DNA from: Phelpsiimicrobium sp043802125
Lineage (GTDB): Bacteria > Omnitrophota > Gorgyraeia > Velamenicoccales > Velamenicoccaceae
Assembly (NCBI GenBank): GCA_043802125.1
Contig: JAZDLG010000066.1
Span: 1-13,478, forward strand
Direction: 5' to 3'
Length of the DNA: 13,478 nucleotides
Positions 1-8,342 of this stretch are shown piece by piece. How positions within the stretch are numbered: position 1 is the first letter of the stretch; each line of letters begins with the position of its first letter. Both the position numbers and the translations under genes were made by a program. The notes below the pieces were generated by a model. That model did no database searches. It had not been told where the DNA came from and saw nothing but the letters and a program-made list of their open reading frames with translations.

Positions 1-286
1 GATAACGCACACCGGGCAGGTCCTTGACTCTTCCGCCTCTTACCAGCACGATAGAATGTTCCTGAAGGTTATGCCCTTCGCCCGGGATATAAGCAGTGAC
101 TTCAATACCCGTGGTCAACCTTACCCTGGCTATCTTGCGCAAGGCTGAGTTAGGCTTCTTTGGCGTCATTGTCTTGACCTGAAGGCATACGCCCCGGCGC
201 TGAGGACACCCTTTCAAAGCCGGTGATTTTGATTTACGCTTTTTGGCGATACGGCCACTACGAATGAGCTGCTGGATCGTCGGCAT
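1..286 (-). CDS. rpsL: 30S ribosomal protein S12 (3' end outside window)
   Basis: S12 sits at the decoding centre of the small ribosomal subunit and helps control accuracy. The 95 visible residues begin MPTIQQLIRSGR and contain the family signatures CPQRRGVC (27-34), TPKKPNSALRK (41-51), GEGHNLQEHS (69-78) and GGRVKDLPGVRY (84-95). The lysines where streptomycin-resistance changes usually occur (K43 and K88) are unchanged. The ATG at 286 is preceded by a good Shine-Dalgarno (GGAG, nine bases upstream) that lies inside the end of rpoC. The two genes overlap by 29 nt in different frames, so S12 translation is probably coupled to that of RpoC. The last roughly 28 residues fall beyond the window edge. 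Identity is certain. The start is supported by both the family N-terminus and the ribosome-binding site. Confidence 0.98.
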   Translation of the reverse strand, partial: MPTIQQLIRSGRIAKKRKSKSPALKGCPQRRGVCLQVKTMTPKKPNSALRKIARVRLTTGIEVTAYIPGEGHNLQEHSIVLVRGGRVKDLPGVRY

Positions 287-3200
287 GCACTGCTTCTCCT
301 TTTTTAACTTCTCCTTTTTGTGCTTCGCTCGCTACGCTAGCGTGCTTGACTAATGTAAATTCCCTGTGGACCTTCAATCCCGTACCCGCAGGGATAAGAT
401 GGCCTACAATAACGTTCTCTTTTAAACCAAAGAGCTCATCTCTCTTGCCTGAAGCCGCTGCGTCGGTCAGCACTTTGGTCGTCTCCTGGAAACTCGCCGC
501 GGAAATAAAACTCTCAGTCGTGATAGAAGCCTTGGTTATACCCAACAAGAGCGGTGTCGCGGAAGCGGGTTTACCGCCTTTTTTAATGACCTTTTGATTT
601 TCTTTCTGGAATCTCCAGCGGTCTATCTGCTGGCCGGAAAGAAATTCAGTGTCGTTGGAATCCTCTATTTTTACTTTCTTGAGCATCTGGCGGATTATAA
701 CTTCTATATGTTTATCATTGATCTTAACGCCCTGGAGACGATATACCTCCTGGACCTCGTTGACCAGATATTCCTGCAATACCTTATCGCCGCAGACCCT
801 TAAGATATCCTGCAGGACCACTGGGCCGTCGGTCAGCTGCTGGCCTGCTGTAACGCGGTCGCCGCGATAGACATTGGGATGCTTTCCGTGAGGAATTGCG
901 TATTCCCTTTTCATGCCGGTAGGCGACGTAACCACGATCTGCCGCTGGCCTTTTTTATTTTCGTTAAATTCAACAAAACCGTCTATTTCTGAGATGATGG
1001 CCGGGTCCTTCGGGCGGCGCGCTTCAAAAAGCTCCGCAACCCTGGGCAGGCCGCCTGTGATATCTCTCGTCTTTCCTGATACCCGCGGTATTTTAGCGAT
1101 CAGTTCGCCGGCACCCGCTGCTGCGCCGTCTTTGACAAGGATATGCGCTCCTATAGGTATAGGATAGATACCAACGACCTCACCTGAGTTATCAAGGATG
1201 ATTATCTGCGGATGAAATTCTACTTTATGCTCAACAATGACTCTTTCGGATATGCCGGTAGTAGGATTGAGCTCTTCTCTCATGGTCACGTTCTCTTTGA
1301 TATCTTCATAGCGAACGACACCGGAGACTTCTGTCAAAATAGGCACGGTGTAGGGGTCCCAACGCACAAAAACAACGCCTTTGGCAACTTCGCCGCCATC
1401 CGGAACATTGATGATGCTACCCTGAGGAAGAGTGTAGCGCTCCTGTTCGCGGCCCTGGGCATCGTTGATGCTTAAAGAACCATTCCTGTTCAGGACTACG
1501 AAATCTTTGCCTTTATGGACTATGCGAAGGTTATGATATTTCAAAATACCTTTATTCTTAGATTTTATAAAAGACTGTTCAACGATCCTTGATGCTGTTC
1601 CTCCGATGTGGAAGGTCCTCATCGTCAACTGGGTTCCGGGCTCGCCTATGCTCTGCGCGGCGATGATACCGACCGCAGACCCTATCTCAACTAATCCGTC
1701 GCGGGATAAGTCCCTGCCGTAACACTTAGCGCAGATGCCGCGGTCAGATTCACAAGTTAAAACGCTGCGGATACGGATCTTTTCTATACCCATGCGCTCT
1801 ATAGTCTCAGACTTCTCTTCGGTTATAAGCTCGCCGGAGGCGACAATAGTCTCGTCAGTGATGACATCAACAACGTTATCAAGCGCCACGCGGCCCATCA
1901 CTCTTTCCTTCAAAGCAACGACAACCTCATCGCCTTCAATGATGGAAGACAAGGAGATACCGTTCAAAGTCCCGCAATCGTGCTCCGTGATTATGACTTC
2001 CTGAGCCACATCCACGAGGCGGCGGGTCAGGTAACCCGCGTCAGCTGTCTTTAGGGCCGTATCCGCCAAGCCTTTTCTTGCGCCGTGGGTTGAGATGAAA
2101 TATTCCAAAACAGTCAAGCCTTCGCGGAAACTCGCGGTGATCGGGTTCTCAATGATCTCGCCCGATGGTTTTGCCATGAGGCCTCTCATGCCGGCAAGCT
2201 GCCTGACCTGCAAACGCGAACCGCGCGCGCCTGAATCAGCCATCATGAAAATAGGATTGAACGGATCCATCTTCTTAAATACTAATTCCGAGACTTTATC
2301 CGTGGTATGCGTCCAGATATCAATGACCTTGTTATAACGCTCGCCGTCAGTAATGACACCTTTGCGGTACTGGTCTTCAACTTTGGCTACCTCGGCCCTG
2401 GCCTCGGCGACATATTCTTTCTTCTCTTCCGGTATCTCCAAGTCATCTATGGATATGGAAATACCGCCTAAGGTCGCGTATTCAAAACCGAGCTCTTTAA
2501 AGCTATCCAATAATTTGATCGTCGTGTTCTGGCCAAATCGTTTATAACATGAGGCGACGATCAAGCCTACGTTCTTTTTGTTAAGCTCAAGGTTCACGAA
2601 ACCGAATCCTTGCGGCAGCGTCTCGTGGAATATTATCCTTCCCACTGTAGTCTCAATAAGGCATTTTTCTGATTTCAAAACAACTTCGGCTAAGTCAAAA
2701 TGTTCGCTGATCCTGACCTTGATCTTCGCGTGCAAAGATATAGTGCCGTCATCAAAAGCCGCCAAGGCCTCAGCCATATCAGAGATGACCCTTCCTTCTC
2801 CCTTGTCCTTCGTCTTTATCTTTGTCAGATAGCATAATCCTAAAATGATATCCTGCGTAGGCGTCATGATAGGCCTGCCGTCCGCCGGTGAAAATAAATT
2901 GTTGATAGAGAGCATCAGGAGCCGCGCTTCCATCTGGGCTTCCAAAGAAAGCGGCACGTGGACCGCCATCTGGTCGCCGTCAAAATCCGCGTTAAAAGCC
3001 GTGCAAACCAAAGGATGGATCCTTATCGCCTTGCCTTCTATGAGCATTGGCTCAAATGCCTGCACACTCAGGCGGTGCAAGGTCGGCGCGCGGTTTAAAA
3101 GCACAGGGTGGTCTTTGATGACCTCGTCTAAAATATCCCAGACTTCTATTTTTGCGCGCTCCACCATCTTCTTGGCGCCTTTTATAGTATGCACAAATCC

Positions 3201-4364
3201 GCGTTCGCGTAATTTTTTTATGATAAAAGGCTCAAACAACTCAAGCGCCATGCGCTTAGGCAAGCCGCATTGATTAAGTTTAAGCTCCGGCCCTACCACG
3301 ATGACCGAACGGCCGGAATAATCCACCCTCTTACCTAAGAGATTCTGCCTGAAGCGCCCCTGTTTGCCTTTGAGCATATCGGAGAGCGACTTTAAAGGCC
3401 TGTTGTTAGACCCTAAAACAGGCCTGCCGTGGCGTCCGTTGTCCAAAAGTGCGTCAACCGCCTCCTGCAGCATCCTTTTTTCGTTACGGATAATGATCTC
3501 AGGCGCGTTCAGGTCAAGGAGCTTTTTTAAACGGTTATTCCTGTTTATGACGCGCCGATATAGGTCGTTTAAGTCCGAAGTGGCAAACCGTCCGCCGTCT
3601 AATGGCACAAGAGGCCTTAGGTCGGGTGGGATAACGGGGAGCACTTCCAAGATCATCCAATCCGGCTTATTGCCTGACTTTTTGAAATCTTCCACGATCT
3701 TTAATGTCTTTAATATCCTGCGGGAAGCAGCTCCTTCTTTGACGGTCTCTTGCTGCTTATATAACTTCTTGGAAAGGGTGTCTAAGTCTATCTCTTTTAA
3801 GAGGTCCAATACGGCCTCAGCTCCTATTTTTGCCTTAAAAGAAGCCCCGTATTTCTCAAGCAATTCCTGATACTGGTCTTCGCTCAAAAGCTCTCCGCGC
3901 TTTAAACCCGTATCACCCGGGTCAACCACGATGTATTCTTCGTAATAAATTATTTTTTCCAGATCCCGAAGGCCGATATCTAAAAGCGCCGATATCCTGG
4001 ACGGCACAGCCTTAAAAAACCATATATGGGTCACAGGCGCCGCCAGTTCTATATGGCCCATGCGCTCGCGCCTGACACTTGACTTTGTCACCTCTACGCC
4101 GCACCTATCGCAGACTATATTGCGGAACTTATTGCCTTTATATTTACCGCAGTTACACTCCCAGTCTTTAACAGGCCCGAATATCTTTTCGCAAAATAAG
4201 CCGTCTTTCTCAGGCTTAAGCGTCCTGTAATTGATGGTCTCAGCTTTCCTGACTTCACCTTTTGACCAAGAACGTATTATGAGAGGCGAAGATATCTTTA
4301 TAGATATACTGTCAAACTGAGAGACTTCTTCAACCGGGTTCTTTGAGAATATGTCTTTCTTCAT
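258..4364 (-). CDS. rpoC: DNA-directed RNA polymerase subunit beta'
   Basis: Catalytic beta' subunit of RNA polymerase, 1368 residues, close to the E. coli length. The first zinc site is C70, C72, C85 and C88. The active-site Mg-binding motif NADFDGD is at 458-464 (D460, D462, D464). The second zinc site is C797, C871, C878 and C881. The trigger-loop region starts near 895 (IIAAQSIGEPGTQLTMRTFH, 900-919) and resumes at DITGGLPRVAELFEARRPK (1101-1119). The roughly 155-180 residues between are an SI3-type insertion. Conserved C-terminal blocks (VYRLQGVKINDKHIEVI, LLGITKAS, AASFQETTKVL, GLKENVIVG) end near 1330. A tail of about 28 residues (1341-1368) follows, rich in Lys, Glu and Ala, with no family counterpart that I recognise. 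The ATG at 4364 overlaps the rpoB stop (ATGA), and no clear Shine-Dalgarno precedes it, implying translational coupling to rpoB. Confidence 0.99.
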   Translation of the reverse strand: MKKDIFSKNPVEEVSQFDSISIKISSPLIIRSWSKGEVRKAETINYRTLKPEKDGLFCEKIFGPVKDWECNCGKYKGNKFRNIVCDRCGVEVTKSSVRRERMGHIELAAPVTHIWFFKAVPSRISALLDIGLRDLEKIIYYEEYIVVDPGDTGLKRGELLSEDQYQELLEKYGASFKAKIGAEAVLDLLKEIDLDTLSKKLYKQQETVKEGAASRRILKTLKIVEDFKKSGNKPDWMILEVLPVIPPDLRPLVPLDGGRFATSDLNDLYRRVINRNNRLKKLLDLNAPEIIIRNEKRMLQEAVDALLDNGRHGRPVLGSNNRPLKSLSDMLKGKQGRFRQNLLGKRVDYSGRSVIVVGPELKLNQCGLPKRMALELFEPFIIKKLRERGFVHTIKGAKKMVERAKIEVWDILDEVIKDHPVLLNRAPTLHRLSVQAFEPMLIEGKAIRIHPLVCTAFNADFDGDQMAVHVPLSLEAQMEARLLMLSINNLFSPADGRPIMTPTQDIILGLCYLTKIKTKDKGEGRVISDMAEALAAFDDGTISLHAKIKVRISEHFDLAEVVLKSEKCLIETTVGRIIFHETLPQGFGFVNLELNKKNVGLIVASCYKRFGQNTTIKLLDSFKELGFEYATLGGISISIDDLEIPEEKKEYVAEARAEVAKVEDQYRKGVITDGERYNKVIDIWTHTTDKVSELVFKKMDPFNPIFMMADSGARGSRLQVRQLAGMRGLMAKPSGEIIENPITASFREGLTVLEYFISTHGARKGLADTALKTADAGYLTRRLVDVAQEVIITEHDCGTLNGISLSSIIEGDEVVVALKERVMGRVALDNVVDVITDETIVASGELITEEKSETIERMGIEKIRIRSVLTCESDRGICAKCYGRDLSRDGLVEIGSAVGIIAAQSIGEPGTQLTMRTFHIGGTASRIVEQSFIKSKNKGILKYHNLRIVHKGKDFVVLNRNGSLSINDAQGREQERYTLPQGSIINVPDGGEVAKGVVFVRWDPYTVPILTEVSGVVRYEDIKENVTMREELNPTTGISERVIVEHKVEFHPQIIILDNSGEVVGIYPIPIGAHILVKDGAAAGAGELIAKIPRVSGKTRDITGGLPRVAELFEARRPKDPAIISEIDGFVEFNENKKGQRQIVVTSPTGMKREYAIPHGKHPNVYRGDRVTAGQQLTDGPVVLQDILRVCGDKVLQEYLVNEVQEVYRLQGVKINDKHIEVIIRQMLKKVKIEDSNDTEFLSGQQIDRWRFQKENQKVIKKGGKPASATPLLLGITKASITTESFISAASFQETTKVLTDAAASGKRDELFGLKENVIVGHLIPAGTGLKVHREFTLVKHASVASEAQKGEVKKGEAVHADDPAAHS
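293..319 (-). repeat. duplicated ribosome-binding sequence at the rpoC/rpsL junction
   Basis: The 12-mer AAAAAGGAGAAG occurs twice in a row with a 15-nt period (319-308 and 304-293). Both copies lie inside the last codons of rpoC, where they encode KGE-type residues. The copy nearer rpsL is correctly spaced as its Shine-Dalgarno. The second may be a local duplication that adds a standby ribosome site. Confidence 0.7.
330..343. repeat. palindrome in the rpoC C-terminal tail
   Basis: ACGCTAGCGT (334-343) is a perfect ten-base palindrome. It overlaps a CGCTA/TAGCG stem with a three-base loop (330-342). It lies in a run of GCTTCGCT/GCTACGCT-like sequence encoding the ASVASEA part of the RpoC tail, beyond the last conserved block. 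It may be a remnant of a small dispersed palindromic element. Confidence 0.5.
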
Positions 4365-7300
4365 TTTTGTTTTTCCATTTTGACGTCTAACCCCAGCCCC
4401 TGCAATTCTTTTATCAAAACGTTGAAAGACTCAGGGGTTCCGGGCGTCAGGCGCTGCTCACCCTTGACTATAGCTTCATAGATCCGCGTCCGGCCGGCGA
4501 CGTCGTCGCTCTTCACCGTAAGCATCTCCTGCAGACAATAAGCCGCCCCGTAAGCTTCCAAGGCCCAGACTTCCATTTCGCCGAACCTCTGTCCGCCGAA
4601 CTGCGCCTTACCGCCCAACGGCTGCTGCGTGACTAAAGAATACGGCCCTATGGAACGCGCGTGGATCTTTTCATCAACCAAGTGAATAAGCTTGAGCATA
4701 TAGATATAACCGACGGCCACCTTCTGGTCAAATTTGTCTCCTGTATAACCGTCGTAAACATCAACTTTCCCGTCTTCCGGAAGCCCGGCTTGCTTTAGCA
4801 TCTTCTTGATCTCAACTTCAGTAGCGCCGTCAAAAACAGGCGTTGCCAAATAAAGCCCGAGCACTTTTGCCGCCCATCCTAAGTGAGTCTCAAGGATCTG
4901 GCCGACGTTCATGCGGGACGGCACGCCTAAAGGATTCAAGACGAGTTCAACCGGTGTCCCGTCGCTCAAATACGGCATATCTTCCTCGGGCAGGATCTTA
5001 GCTATAACACCTTTGTTGCCGTGGCGCCCGGCCATTTTATCGCCGACAGCGAGTTTACGCTTTGTAGCTATATATACAACGGCCTTCTTTAAGACGCCGG
5101 GAGGAAGCTCATCGCCGCGTTTGACCTTTTCTATCTCCTGGGTTTCTTCCTGGGCTAATTCCTTAATCTGGTCGTCAAAAAACTTGGCGATATGTTTAGC
5201 TTCCTCATGGCCCTCAAGGTCCGCGCTTAAAACTTTTACTTTTGAAATACCCAGCATGCTCGCCAGCTTATTTACCTTCTCTTCCTGGATGTAGGAGATC
5301 TCCTGGGCGTAATAGCTCTTGATCTCTTTGATAGCTGCCAGCTCTTTCTTCTTTTCTTCTTTGGATTTGCGCCCGCGCTCTTTTCTGGAAAATACCTGGA
5401 CATCAATGACAACGCCTTCAATGCCGGGAGGAAGCGTCAACGACGTATCGCGCACATCCCCTGCCTTTTCGCCGAAGATCGCGCGCAACAACCTCTCTTC
5501 CGGAGAAAGCTCGGATTCCGTCTTAGGCGTTACTTTGCCTACTAATATATCGCCGGCCTCTACCTCCGCTCCTATGCGGATGATGCCGTTCTCGTCAAGA
5601 TTACGCAGGGCCTCTTCAGAGACATTGGGAATATCCCTCGTGACCTCTTCATTGCCCAAGCGCGTCTCGCGCGCCTCAACATCAAATTCCTCAATATGCA
5701 CAGAAGTGTAAGCGTCATCTTTAACGATCTTTTCACTCACTAAAATAGCGTCTTCAAAATTAAAACCGCGCCACGGCATAAAAGCTACAAGGAGATTCCT
5801 GCCCATGGCGAGTTCGCCGTCTTTTGTACCAATGCCGTCGGCGATGACCTCGCCTTGCCTGACCTTCTGGCCAAGTTTGACAAGAGGCTTTTGATTGATA
5901 CATGTATTGGCGTTGGAGCGCTTAAATTTCCTGAGTTCATAGACTTTATTACCTACGGTTATGGACTTTGCGTCAACGGCTTTCACTGTGCCGTCTCCCT
6001 CAGCTACCACAACAGCGCCCGAATCAATAGCCGCCTTCAATTCCATGTCCGTGCCGATATAAGGCCTCTCTGTATTCATTAAAGGAACAGCCTGGCGTTG
6101 CATGTTGGAACCCATCAGCGCGCGGTTAGCGTCATCGTGCTCTAAAAAAGGAATAAGCGAAGCAGCCAAAGAAACCAGCTGCTTAGGAGAGACGTCCATG
6201 TAATCCACTTTTTTTGGCGAGAGCTTAGGAAAATCACCTCTCATGCGGCAAGTGACGTCTTTTTCCTGAAAATATCCGTCTTCATCTAACGGGCTATTTG
6301 CCTGCGCCACAGCCTTATTCTGCTCAAAATCGGCTGTGACATAATCTATCCTCTTGGTGACCCTGCCTTCATCAACCTTCCTGTAAGGGCTTTCCAGATA
6401 GCCAAGCTCGTTGACGCGCGCGAAAGTCGTCAAAGAAGCAATCAAACCGATATTCGGGCCTTCCGGTGTTTCAATAGGGCATATGCGGCCATAATGGGAT
6501 TGATGGATGTCGCGTACTTCAAAACCGGCTCTTTCTCTTGACAAACCACCCGGGCCTAAAGCGCTCAATCTTCTCTTGTGCGTCAACTCTGCCAGAGGGT
6601 TCACCTGATCCATGAACTGAGACAACTGGCTGCGCCCGAAGAAATCCCTGATCTGACTTGAGAATAATTTAGAATTTATTAAATGATATATCATGACGGC
6701 ATCAGCGTCAGTAAGGATGGCAAGCCTTTCGCGGATAGAGCGCTCAAGGCGCGCCAGGCCTATCCTTGCCTGGTTCTGGATCAATTCTCCCACTGACTTT
6801 ACCCTGCGGTTCCCTAAATGGTCGATATCGTCTATCTCGCCTTCGCCTTTTTTAAGGCCCACGAGATACTGGATGACTTTGACTATCATCTCGGCGTCAA
6901 TGATCCTCTTTTCAAGAGATACTTCCATGCCGAGTTTTCTGTTGAGGATGAACCTTCCTGCGCGCGATAGATCATAGCGCTTAGGGTCAAAAAACAACCT
7001 GTAGAACAGGTCTTCCGCCGCTTCAGGCGTTACCGGCTCTGTAGGGCGCATCTTCCTGTAAAAATCTATCAAAGCTTCTTCTTTATTTTTAGTGAAATCT
7101 TTTTTTAGGGTATTGGCTATCTCGGGTATCTCTTTACCAAATGCCTTCTGGATATCTTCGTCGGTTGAAAAACCGATGATACGCAAGATCTGAGTGGCGG
7201 GAAAACTTCTGCGGCGGTCAACATACGCCAGGAGCACTTCGTTTAGATCGTATTTGAATTCAAGCCACGCTCCGCGGTATGGGATGATCCTGCCGTAAAA

Positions 7301-7768
7301 TATCTTTTTCCCCGTGGGATGCTGCTCATCCTCAAAACATACGCCCGGAGACCGCTGCAGCTGGCTGACTATAACGCGTTCGTCTCCGTTGATGATAAAA
7401 CTAGCCGTGGGCGTCATAAGAGGCAACTCGCCAAAATAGACCTCCTGGACCTTGACATCGCTGGGCGTGATAAGGCGCAGATTAGCCCTTAATGGCGAAG
7501 CAAAAGTCATGCCGCGGCGCCTGCACTCTTCTATATTGTATTTCGGCTTACCTAAAGTATAGCTGACAAACTCAAGCCTGAAACGCCGATCAAAGCTCTC
7601 AATGGGAAAAATTTCCAGAAAAGCCTCTTGGAGGCCCACAGGCTTACGCTCCGTGGCCGCGATATCTCTCTGCAAAAACTCCTCAAAAGACTTCAGCTGA
7701 ATGTCCAAAAGATGCGGCATGGGATAGACTTCTTTGAGCTTGGCAAAACTCTTTCTTTTGGTGATCAT
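4361..7768 (-). CDS. rpoB: DNA-directed RNA polymerase subunit beta
   Basis: Beta subunit of RNA polymerase, 1135 residues, which is compact compared with about 1340 in E. coli. The rifampicin pocket is intact and wild-type: SQLSQFMDQVNPL (380-392) followed by THKRRLSALGPGGL (396-409), with D387, H397 and S402 at the classic resistance positions. Other landmarks are HYGRICPIETPEGPNIGLI (425-443), RGFNFEDAI (667-675, acidic residues near the catalytic metal), KLAVGDKMAGRHGNKG (905-920), and the C-terminal QPLGGKAQFGGQRFGEMEVW block (1049-1068). Residues about 795-885 form a charged, predicted coiled-coil segment (KERGRKSKEEKKKEL onward). It occupies the region where other lineages carry lineage-specific inserts. 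The ATG at 7768 has an AGGAG five bases upstream. A 153-nt gap with repeated stem-loops separates it from rplL, and its stop overlaps the rpoC start. Confidence 0.99.
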   Translation of the reverse strand: MITKRKSFAKLKEVYPMPHLLDIQLKSFEEFLQRDIAATERKPVGLQEAFLEIFPIESFDRRFRLEFVSYTLGKPKYNIEECRRRGMTFASPLRANLRLITPSDVKVQEVYFGELPLMTPTASFIINGDERVIVSQLQRSPGVCFEDEQHPTGKKIFYGRIIPYRGAWLEFKYDLNEVLLAYVDRRRSFPATQILRIIGFSTDEDIQKAFGKEIPEIANTLKKDFTKNKEEALIDFYRKMRPTEPVTPEAAEDLFYRLFFDPKRYDLSRAGRFILNRKLGMEVSLEKRIIDAEMIVKVIQYLVGLKKGEGEIDDIDHLGNRRVKSVGELIQNQARIGLARLERSIRERLAILTDADAVMIYHLINSKLFSSQIRDFFGRSQLSQFMDQVNPLAELTHKRRLSALGPGGLSRERAGFEVRDIHQSHYGRICPIETPEGPNIGLIASLTTFARVNELGYLESPYRKVDEGRVTKRIDYVTADFEQNKAVAQANSPLDEDGYFQEKDVTCRMRGDFPKLSPKKVDYMDVSPKQLVSLAASLIPFLEHDDANRALMGSNMQRQAVPLMNTERPYIGTDMELKAAIDSGAVVVAEGDGTVKAVDAKSITVGNKVYELRKFKRSNANTCINQKPLVKLGQKVRQGEVIADGIGTKDGELAMGRNLLVAFMPWRGFNFEDAILVSEKIVKDDAYTSVHIEEFDVEARETRLGNEEVTRDIPNVSEEALRNLDENGIIRIGAEVEAGDILVGKVTPKTESELSPEERLLRAIFGEKAGDVRDTSLTLPPGIEGVVIDVQVFSRKERGRKSKEEKKKELAAIKEIKSYYAQEISYIQEEKVNKLASMLGISKVKVLSADLEGHEEAKHIAKFFDDQIKELAQEETQEIEKVKRGDELPPGVLKKAVVYIATKRKLAVGDKMAGRHGNKGVIAKILPEEDMPYLSDGTPVELVLNPLGVPSRMNVGQILETHLGWAAKVLGLYLATPVFDGATEVEIKKMLKQAGLPEDGKVDVYDGYTGDKFDQKVAVGYIYMLKLIHLVDEKIHARSIGPYSLVTQQPLGGKAQFGGQRFGEMEVWALEAYGAAYCLQEMLTVKSDDVAGRTRIYEAIVKGEQRLTPGTPESFNVLIKELQGLGLDVKMEKQK

Positions 7769-7828
7769 CTAATCTCCTAAAAGCGCTTTCTGTAATATTC
7801 TTTCTGTGTTAGACCCAGCCCTTAATGG

Positions 7829-7859
7829 CACCTGGCCCTTATAAGGAATTGGGCCAGTG
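7829..7859 (-). promoter_or_regulatory. stem-loop 2 in the rplL-rpoB gap
   Basis: This is the second copy of the hairpin. CACTGGCCC (7859-7851) pairs with GGGCCAGGTG (7838-7829) with one bulge and the same 12-nt loop AATTCCTTATAA. The outer pairs seen in copy 1 are lost because the sequence diverges after GGTG. The loop plus the first stem bases contain the self-complementary CCTTATAAGG, so a small alternative fold or loop-loop contact between the two copies is possible. Confidence 0.5.
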
Positions 7860-7873
7860 TAATCCTTTCTGAG

Positions 7874-7910
7874 TTACACCTGGCCCTTATAAGGAATTGG
7901 GCCAGTGTAA
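7874..7910 (-). promoter_or_regulatory. stem-loop 1 in the rplL-rpoB gap (possible attenuator or RNase processing site)
   Basis: In the transcript the arm TTACACTGGCCC (7910-7899) pairs with GGGCCAGGTGTAA (7886-7874). This gives 12 base pairs with a single bulged G and a 12-nt loop. No U-run follows, so a simple intrinsic terminator is unlikely. In E. coli the same gap holds a partial attenuator and an RNase III cleavage site that lower rpoBC expression relative to rplJL. A similar role here is inference from position and structure. Confidence 0.55.
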
Positions 7911-7921
7911 TCCTTTCTGGA

Positions 7922-8299
7922 TTATTTAAGCTCTACGGTAGCGCCTGCTGCCTCAAGTTTCTTCTTCAACTCCTCAGCTTCGGCCTTTGGGACGCTTTCC
8001 TTGACCGGCTTAGGAGCGCCGTCCACAAGGTCCTTAGCTTCTTTTAAACCAAGGCTCGTTATAGCGCGCACTTCTTTGATGACATTGATCTTGCTGGCTC
8101 CGGCATTAGTCAGAACGACCGTAAAGACGGTCTTTTCCTCTACCGGTGCGGCTGCGGCTCCGGCTGCGCCTGCGCCTGCGGCCATAACCGGCGCTGCGGC
8201 TGTAACGCCGAATTTCTCTTCAATCGCCTTGACGAGGTCGCAAAGTTCAATAACCGTCATGGATTCTATCTCTTTTATCATCTCTTCAATCTTAACCAT
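7922..8299 (-). CDS. rplL: 50S ribosomal protein L7/L12
   Basis: Multi-copy stalk protein of the large ribosomal subunit that recruits and stimulates translation factor GTPases. It has 125 residues, the usual length. The N-terminal dimerisation and L10-binding helices (about 1-33, with IESMTVIELCDLVKAIEEKFGV) are followed by an Ala/Gly-rich hinge (about 34-52). The C-terminal factor-binding domain (about 55-125) has the signatures EKTVFTVVL, KINVIKEVRAITSLGLKEAKDLVD and the final EELKKKLEAAGATVELK. The ATG is preceded by a very strong AGGAGG seven bases upstream, the best ribosome-binding site in the window. This fits the need for several L7/L12 copies per ribosome. It lies 43 nt downstream of rplJ. 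Confidence 0.98.
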   Translation of the reverse strand: MVKIEEMIKEIESMTVIELCDLVKAIEEKFGVTAAAPVMAAGAGAAGAAAAPVEEKTVFTVVLTNAGASKINVIKEVRAITSLGLKEAKDLVDGAPKPVKESVPKAEAEELKKKLEAAGATVELK

Positions 8300-8342
8300 T
8301 TTATTTCCTCCTGTTTTTACCTCTTGGGCATTCCATTTTAGT

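Larger units (their letters stand above)
7781..7919 (-). repeat. tandem stem-loop repeat array between rplL and rpoB
   Basis: Two identical 43-nt units (7877-7919 and 7829-7871) lie 48 nt apart. A third, decayed unit follows at about 7781-7823, closest to rpoB. In the transcript each unit starts with CAGAAAGGATTACA and folds back on itself. The decayed copy retains a GGGCTGGGTCTAA-like 3' arm and a CAGAAAG-type start, but lacks a full stem. The array fills nearly the whole rplL-rpoB gap. I see no open reading frame or long inverted ends typical of an insertion sequence. It may have arisen by local tandem duplication. Confidence 0.9.

Noticed and set aside
346..3870. Many plus-strand open frames of 60-170 codons across rpoC
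   Set aside because: They lie antisense to a fully conserved gene, show no protein family pattern or ribosome-binding sites, and are explained by the codon use of rpoC.
4911..6977. Plus-strand open frames of 75-130 codons across rpoB
   Set aside because: They are antisense shadows of rpoB, with compositional bias only and no recognisable domains.
7780..7789. AAAGCGCTTT palindrome just before the rpoB ribosome-binding site
   Set aside because: It cannot form a stable hairpin without losing central pairs, and a ten-base palindrome alone is weak evidence for an operator.
7829..7919. CRISPR-like array from the regular 48-nt spacing
   Set aside because: There are only two intact units, the spacing between them is just 5 nt, the units themselves are hairpins, and no cas genes are present.
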